8,744 bases of DNA, from positions 1-8,744 of the forward strand of contig CAYROE010000052.1 in NCBI GenBank assembly GCA_964425855.1, in the 5' to 3' direction. Within the stretch, counting starts at the first letter, position 1; every line of letters begins with the position of its first letter. The notes beneath the pieces were generated by a model. That model was given only the letters and a program-made list of their open reading frames with translations. It did not search any database and was not told the origin of the DNA. Positions 5,772 through 8,744 of the stretch are shown here, piece by piece. The position numbers and the translations under genes are program-made. This stretch comes from S143-63 sp964425855. Its GTDB lineage: Archaea; Thermoproteota; Thermoprotei_A; Sulfolobales; Acidilobaceae.

Positions 5772-7036
5772 CCTTCGCTTACAACGTTAAGGACCGTATC
5801 TAGTATTCTCCTAGCAAGTATCTCTTTATTTATCTTCCCAAGTACTTCCTTTATAACACGATCCTTCCTCCTCCATAATAATAAAACATCGAGGAAATCT
5901 GAACCGAAACCTGCACCAAGCGTCGCCACATTATTCGCCACAACCACATCTGCACCATACTTATCCATCTTCTCCCTAGCCGCATCAACAAGGTCTTCGA
6001 CGGACTCAACTGTTTCTGCAGCGAACACTACCAGAGATCCAACTTTTCCAAAGGCTGCTTTAACGACCTTGGGTGTAGGTACAAGCTTTAGCTCAAGGAT
6101 CTTTCCACTCCTTATTTTTTCTGATACTGTTTTCTCAGGTGTATAATCGGCGGGAGCAGCGGTCGCAACCATAATATCGATTTTATTATTCTCAACTATC
6201 CGCTCAACAGCCTCCATCATATCTCTAGTCGTGTTAACCCATACTTGATCTACGAAGTGTGGAGCTTCGACCTTCATGGCACCGTGGACAAGCACAACCC
6301 TAGCTCCTCTAGCCCACGCTTCAACTGCTACCTCTACTCCCATTCTCCCACTGCTAGGATTCGATATAAACCTAACAGGGTCCAGCCATTCTCTAGTAGC
6401 ACCGGCTGTTACTAGAACCGTTTTTCCACGCAGATCCTCACCCCGGGATAGATAAGCCGCGGCAACTCTACCTACGAGCGCAGGATCAGGATATTTTGCT
6501 ACGTCTTCTTCTATTATCGGAGGGATAACTTTTATTCCGTCCTGGACTAACAGGTCTATCACTCTTCTGAACGCTCTACTATTCATCATGTTGTAGTGCA
6601 TCGCGGGTACGACTACTACTGGTTTCCCCTGTCCCGCGAAGGACACAGCCATTAGACTAACAGGATTGTCGAGGACGCCGTAAGCCATCTTTGAAAGCGT
6701 TGAAAGAGTTGCAGGAGCAACAATCATGCCATCACATCCACGCATGAGCGAAATATGCTCTACCTCTCCTCCCATATCTATTATCGGAGGAGTTCCAGAA
6801 GCCCAGTACAATAGTTTTTCTCCTATAAAGTCCAGCACAGGGCGCGTGGCTGCAAATATTACGTTTGCTCCGCGACGAATAAGCCATCTCGCCATATCTA
6901 TCGATTTGTAAACTGCTACACTTCCAGTGAGCCCTACAACTATACATTTCCCTGCTAGATACTTGTTGACGCTACCATGTATATCACTTGTAGGATGCCA
7001 TACCTCCCTACTCCATAGAGATTTCTTCGTCAACAA
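5768..7036 (-). CDS. coaBC: bifunctional phosphopantothenoylcysteine decarboxylase / phosphopantothenate--cysteine ligase
   Basis: Joins cysteine to 4'-phosphopantothenate and then decarboxylates the product to 4'-phosphopantetheine. The N-terminal half (about 28-200) is the FMN-binding CoaC domain: GLTGSVAVYKS (35-45), H94 in EVEHISL at the position of the catalytic histidine, APATLSTLSKMAYG (107-120) and the PAMHYNMM motif (144-151). The C-terminal half (about 204-422) is CoaB: VTAGATRE (209-216), ISNPSSGRMG (224-233), AAPADY (293-298), the conserved lysine in SEKIRS (305-310, K307) and VANN (366-369). The start is TTG: 7036 or 7033, the second having GTGAT 5 nt upstream. WHPTSDIHGS (13-22) resembles the usual archaeal N-terminus, so a later start is unlikely. 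It is the first gene of the operon. The CoaC part has no cysteine after the PAMH motif (see findings). Confidence 0.95.
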   Translation of the reverse strand: MLTKKSLWSREVWHPTSDIHGSVNKYLAGKCIVVGLTGSVAVYKSIDMARWLIRRGANVIFAATRPVLDFIGEKLLYWASGTPPIIDMGGEVEHISLMRGCDGMIVAPATLSTLSKMAYGVLDNPVSLMAVSFAGQGKPVVVVPAMHYNMMNSRAFRRVIDLLVQDGIKVIPPIIEEDVAKYPDPALVGRVAAAYLSRGEDLRGKTVLVTAGATREWLDPVRFISNPSSGRMGVEVAVEAWARGARVVLVHGAMKVEAPHFVDQVWVNTTRDMMEAVERIVENNKIDIMVATAAPADYTPEKTVSEKIRSGKILELKLVPTPKVVKAAFGKVGSLVVFAAETVESVEDLVDAAREKMDKYGADVVVANNVATLGAGFGSDFLDVLLLWRRKDRVIKEVLGKINKEILARRILDTVLNVVSEG

Positions 7037-7047
7037 TTATCACGCTC

Positions 7048-7102
7048 TACCCTATAACTAGCACCACTATCTGAATAGTAGACTAACAGGGTAATCTATA
7101 TT
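7048..7102 (-). promoter_or_regulatory. candidate coaBC operon promoter with nested inverted repeats
   Basis: On the minus strand GCGAATATAGATT (TATA core at 7095-7102) is a likely promoter. It would start near 7072 and leave a leader of about 36 nt carrying GTGAT as ribosome-binding site. Around the predicted start lies a nested inverted repeat: outer arms TACCCT (7048-7053) and AGGGTA (7088-7093), inner arms ACTAT (7066-7070) and ATAGT (7075-7079) around CTGA. This could be an operator or an RNA hairpin at the transcript start. A second TATA-like stretch, at 7052-7058, is too close to the start codon for the usual spacing. Confidence 0.4.
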
Positions 7103-7191
7103 CGCTCCACTACATTAAATGAAATACTTGAAGAATCATAAGCAGAAGACTCATGGTTCAAAACTCTATTTGTGCCGTGGTGGTATAGGTA

Positions 7192-7767
7192 ATGGTGATT
7201 TCAGAGCCCCTGAAAGCACGAGACAATAAGGCGGGATTCATAATACGGAAGGCGAAAGTAGAAGACTTACCATCGGTCATGTTGGTGAACATGAGATCGC
7301 TCCCCGAAAACTATTGGTATGGGTTCTTTTTATCTATTCTAAATGAGTGGGGAGAGAGCTTTTTCGTGGCGGAAATCGACGACACCATTGTTGGTTACTC
7401 TATGTCACGTGTAGAATATACTATAGATCCTGTTCTACTCGGCGTATATAATGAGCTAGAAGAAGGATCAGTAGGAATAATAGACAAGATGAAGCACATA
7501 TTCTCTGCTCCTACACGGGTCGGACATCTGATCTCCATAGCCGTGCTGGAAGAATATAGAGGTAGGGGCATTGGTAGCGCCCTTCTCCAGCATACTATTG
7601 ATGCTATGAAAAACGTATACAAGGTCGCATCTATTTACTTGGAAGTCCGTGTCTCAAACATAGGGGCTATACGGCTATACGAGAAATTTGGCTTCAAGAA
7701 AGCAAGAATAGTGAGAGAGTATTACAGAGATGGAGAAGACGCGTATGTTATGGTTCTCAAGTTATAG
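7192..7767 (+). CDS. N-terminal protein acetyltransferase, Ard1/RimI type (GNAT)
   Basis: Transfers acetyl from acetyl-CoA to the alpha-amino group of nascent proteins. The 191 residues follow the Sulfolobus Ard1 pattern: LPENYWYGFF (37-46), AEIDDTIVGYSMSRVEY (60-76), GHLISIAVLEEYRGRGIGSALL (from 111) containing the acetyl-CoA loop RGRGIG (123-128), IYLEVRVSN (148-156), AIRLYEKFGF (159-168) and DGEDAYVM (180-187). E39, H112 and E151 sit where the archaeal enzyme has its proposed catalytic residues (E35, H88, E127 in Sulfolobus). The stretch between the VEY and GH motifs (about 77-110) is longer than I recall for Sulfolobus Ard1. ATG 7192 follows GGTGG (7179-7183) by 8 nt. It is divergent from coaBC with 155 nt between. 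Confidence 0.92.
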   Translation: MVISEPLKARDNKAGFIIRKAKVEDLPSVMLVNMRSLPENYWYGFFLSILNEWGESFFVAEIDDTIVGYSMSRVEYTIDPVLLGVYNELEEGSVGIIDKMKHIFSAPTRVGHLISIAVLEEYRGRGIGSALLQHTIDAMKNVYKVASIYLEVRVSNIGAIRLYEKFGFKKARIVREYYRDGEDAYVMVLKL

Positions 7768-7807
7768 GTAGGAAAACACTCTCGAATATCTAATTGCTAA
7801 ACTTGTA
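7768..7807. other. convergent spacer between acetyltransferase and reductase genes
   Basis: Forty bases separate two converging genes. The spacer is AT-rich but has no hairpin or long T-run, so no specific terminator can be named. Confidence 0.4.
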
Positions 7808-8744
7808 TTACCATTCTATCCCTAGCTCTGATTTGAATCTAGAGTAGAGGTCTTCTACCTTGCTTACCCATTTGTCAAGGTCGTCAGGGTTCTCTGGGTA
7901 TTCTTGATAGAGGTTCTTTATATCCTTCATGTAGTTTCCTACAGTTCTTAGTTGAAGTAGCATCACTGGGCGTTTGAGCATGCTTATGAGAACTCGTGCT
8001 TTGTCGAGCACACCTAGGTTTGCTTTTAGCTCTCCGTCGGCGCTTATCGTATATGCGTCATCTGCTTTTACTACTCCGTTCTTAAGAGCCCATTCTATTT
8101 CTTCATCGGTCAGCGACTGCAGGTATATCCTGAATATGTCTAGCGCCGCTTGCTTCGCTCCTATACCTTTCATATAGTCTAGATTGGTCTTCCATAGTGG
8201 ACCGTATCTGGAGAAATCGCCTTTCTCGAACGCCTCGACTATAGTCTTTGACGCGTAGAAGGCGGCGCTCATCGCATATCCCATTCCTCCACCGTGAACA
8301 GGGTTTACTGTATACCCATTGTCTCCTATGCCTAGGAAGTTGTCCCAAACGAGTGTATTTGCTGGTCTTCTTGTTGGCACCATTGCTCCTGCATCTGCTT
8401 TTACTCGTTTAACATTTCTCAGCTCTGGGCGGTGGGCTAGTTCTTTTTCATATATTTCCTTGGGGCTCGGATATCCTCTTCCTCCCTGTACTCCTAGACC
8501 TACGTTAACGCTACTAGGCCCCTCTGGGAAGAACCACCAGTATCCTCCAGGGGCAATCCTCTGGTTGACGTAGATCCTAATATATTGATAGTCCTCGATG
8601 GTATCTTCTAGGTCCAGTATTTTTCTATATGCTATGTTTGCATCTGTCGGCTTCAGAGGCTCGTTTACTGGCCAGGTCTTAGGAAGGCGCCTTCTCAGAA
8701 CAGCTCCGGTGCCTGTTGCATCTACTACTATTTTTGCTTCAAAG
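7808..8744 (-). CDS. geranylgeranyl reductase (archaeal lipid), 5' part outside window
   Basis: A flavoprotein that saturates the geranylgeranyl chains of archaeal membrane lipids. The frame is open to the window edge, giving the C-terminal 311 residues of a protein that is usually about 400-460 long. The FAD-binding N-terminal GxGxxG is therefore missing from view. Seen are VVDATGTGAVLRRRLP near the start of the visible part, then YWWFFP followed eight residues later by GLG, the family's YxWxFPx(7-8)GxG motif that shapes the lipid cavity. Next comes GDNGYTVNPVHGGGMGYAM, the second FAD-binding motif. ATG 8383 lies inside the conserved domain and is not the start. The helical C-terminal region ends in a TAA after ELGIEW. 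It converges with the acetyltransferase gene. The exact substrate (digeranylgeranylglycerophospholipid or a quinone chain) is not settled by sequence. Confidence 0.93.
   Translation of the reverse strand, partial: FEAKIVVDATGTGAVLRRRLPKTWPVNEPLKPTDANIAYRKILDLEDTIEDYQYIRIYVNQRIAPGGYWWFFPEGPSSVNVGLGVQGGRGYPSPKEIYEKELAHRPELRNVKRVKADAGAMVPTRRPANTLVWDNFLGIGDNGYTVNPVHGGGMGYAMSAAFYASKTIVEAFEKGDFSRYGPLWKTNLDYMKGIGAKQAALDIFRIYLQSLTDEEIEWALKNGVVKADDAYTISADGELKANLGVLDKARVLISMLKRPVMLLQLRTVGNYMKDIKNLYQEYPENPDDLDKWVSKVEDLYSRFKSELGIEW

Noticed and set aside
1..8744. CRISPR array, insertion sequence, prophage or defence system
   Set aside because: No regularly spaced repeats, transposase, integrase, nuclease or Cas-like protein motif was seen. 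The gene content is housekeeping metabolism.

Overview
The window reads as chromosomal DNA of a hyperthermophilic archaeon, most likely a crenarchaeote (Thermoproteota) of the Desulfurococcales type. The minus strand at the left edge is the 5' end of an archaeal 16S rRNA. Every clear gene belongs to an archaeal family: pantoate kinase and phosphopantothenate synthetase in place of bacterial PanC and PanK, an Ard1-type N-terminal acetyltransferase, and a geranylgeranyl reductase for isoprenoid lipids. Start sites often use TTG or GTG, and ribosome-binding sites are GGTG/GGAGGT-like. The species cannot be named from this sequence alone.

Region 1-670 has no convincing protein gene. It holds the first bases of 16S rRNA (minus strand) and a GC-rich upstream leader. 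The leader contains several strong hairpins, three AT-rich boxes that could be tandem rRNA promoters, and a farther structured block closed by a 10-bp stem (441-535). Region 671-1306 (minus) is a small class I SAM-dependent methyltransferase. A non-coding divergent stretch follows, then a DedA/VTT-type membrane protein (1615-2349, plus). Between it and the next gene lies a candidate C/D-box-like guide RNA (2397-2457). A winged-helix protein of unknown function (2634-3287, plus) follows.

Region 3268-7036 is the core of the window: a tightly packed minus-strand operon in the order coaBC, nadE, pantoate kinase, phosphopantothenate synthetase. Pantoate kinase and phosphopantothenate synthetase turn pantoate into 4'-phosphopantothenate. 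CoaBC then adds and decarboxylates cysteine to give 4'-phosphopantetheine. NadE makes NAD+ from deamido-NAD+ and ammonia. The operon therefore couples the middle of CoA synthesis to the last step of NAD synthesis. The pantoate kinase and phosphopantothenate synthetase genes overlap by an unusually long 86 nt. An inverted repeat lies at the likely operon promoter.

Region 7192-7767 (plus, divergent from the operon) is the N-terminal acetyltransferase. Region 7808-8744 (minus) is the C-terminal two thirds of a geranylgeranyl reductase whose start lies outside the window.

Most of the window is ordinary housekeeping DNA. The items most worth a second look are the candidate guide RNA at 2397-2457, the structured blocks upstream of the rRNA, and the long out-of-frame overlap between two consecutive enzymes of one pathway.
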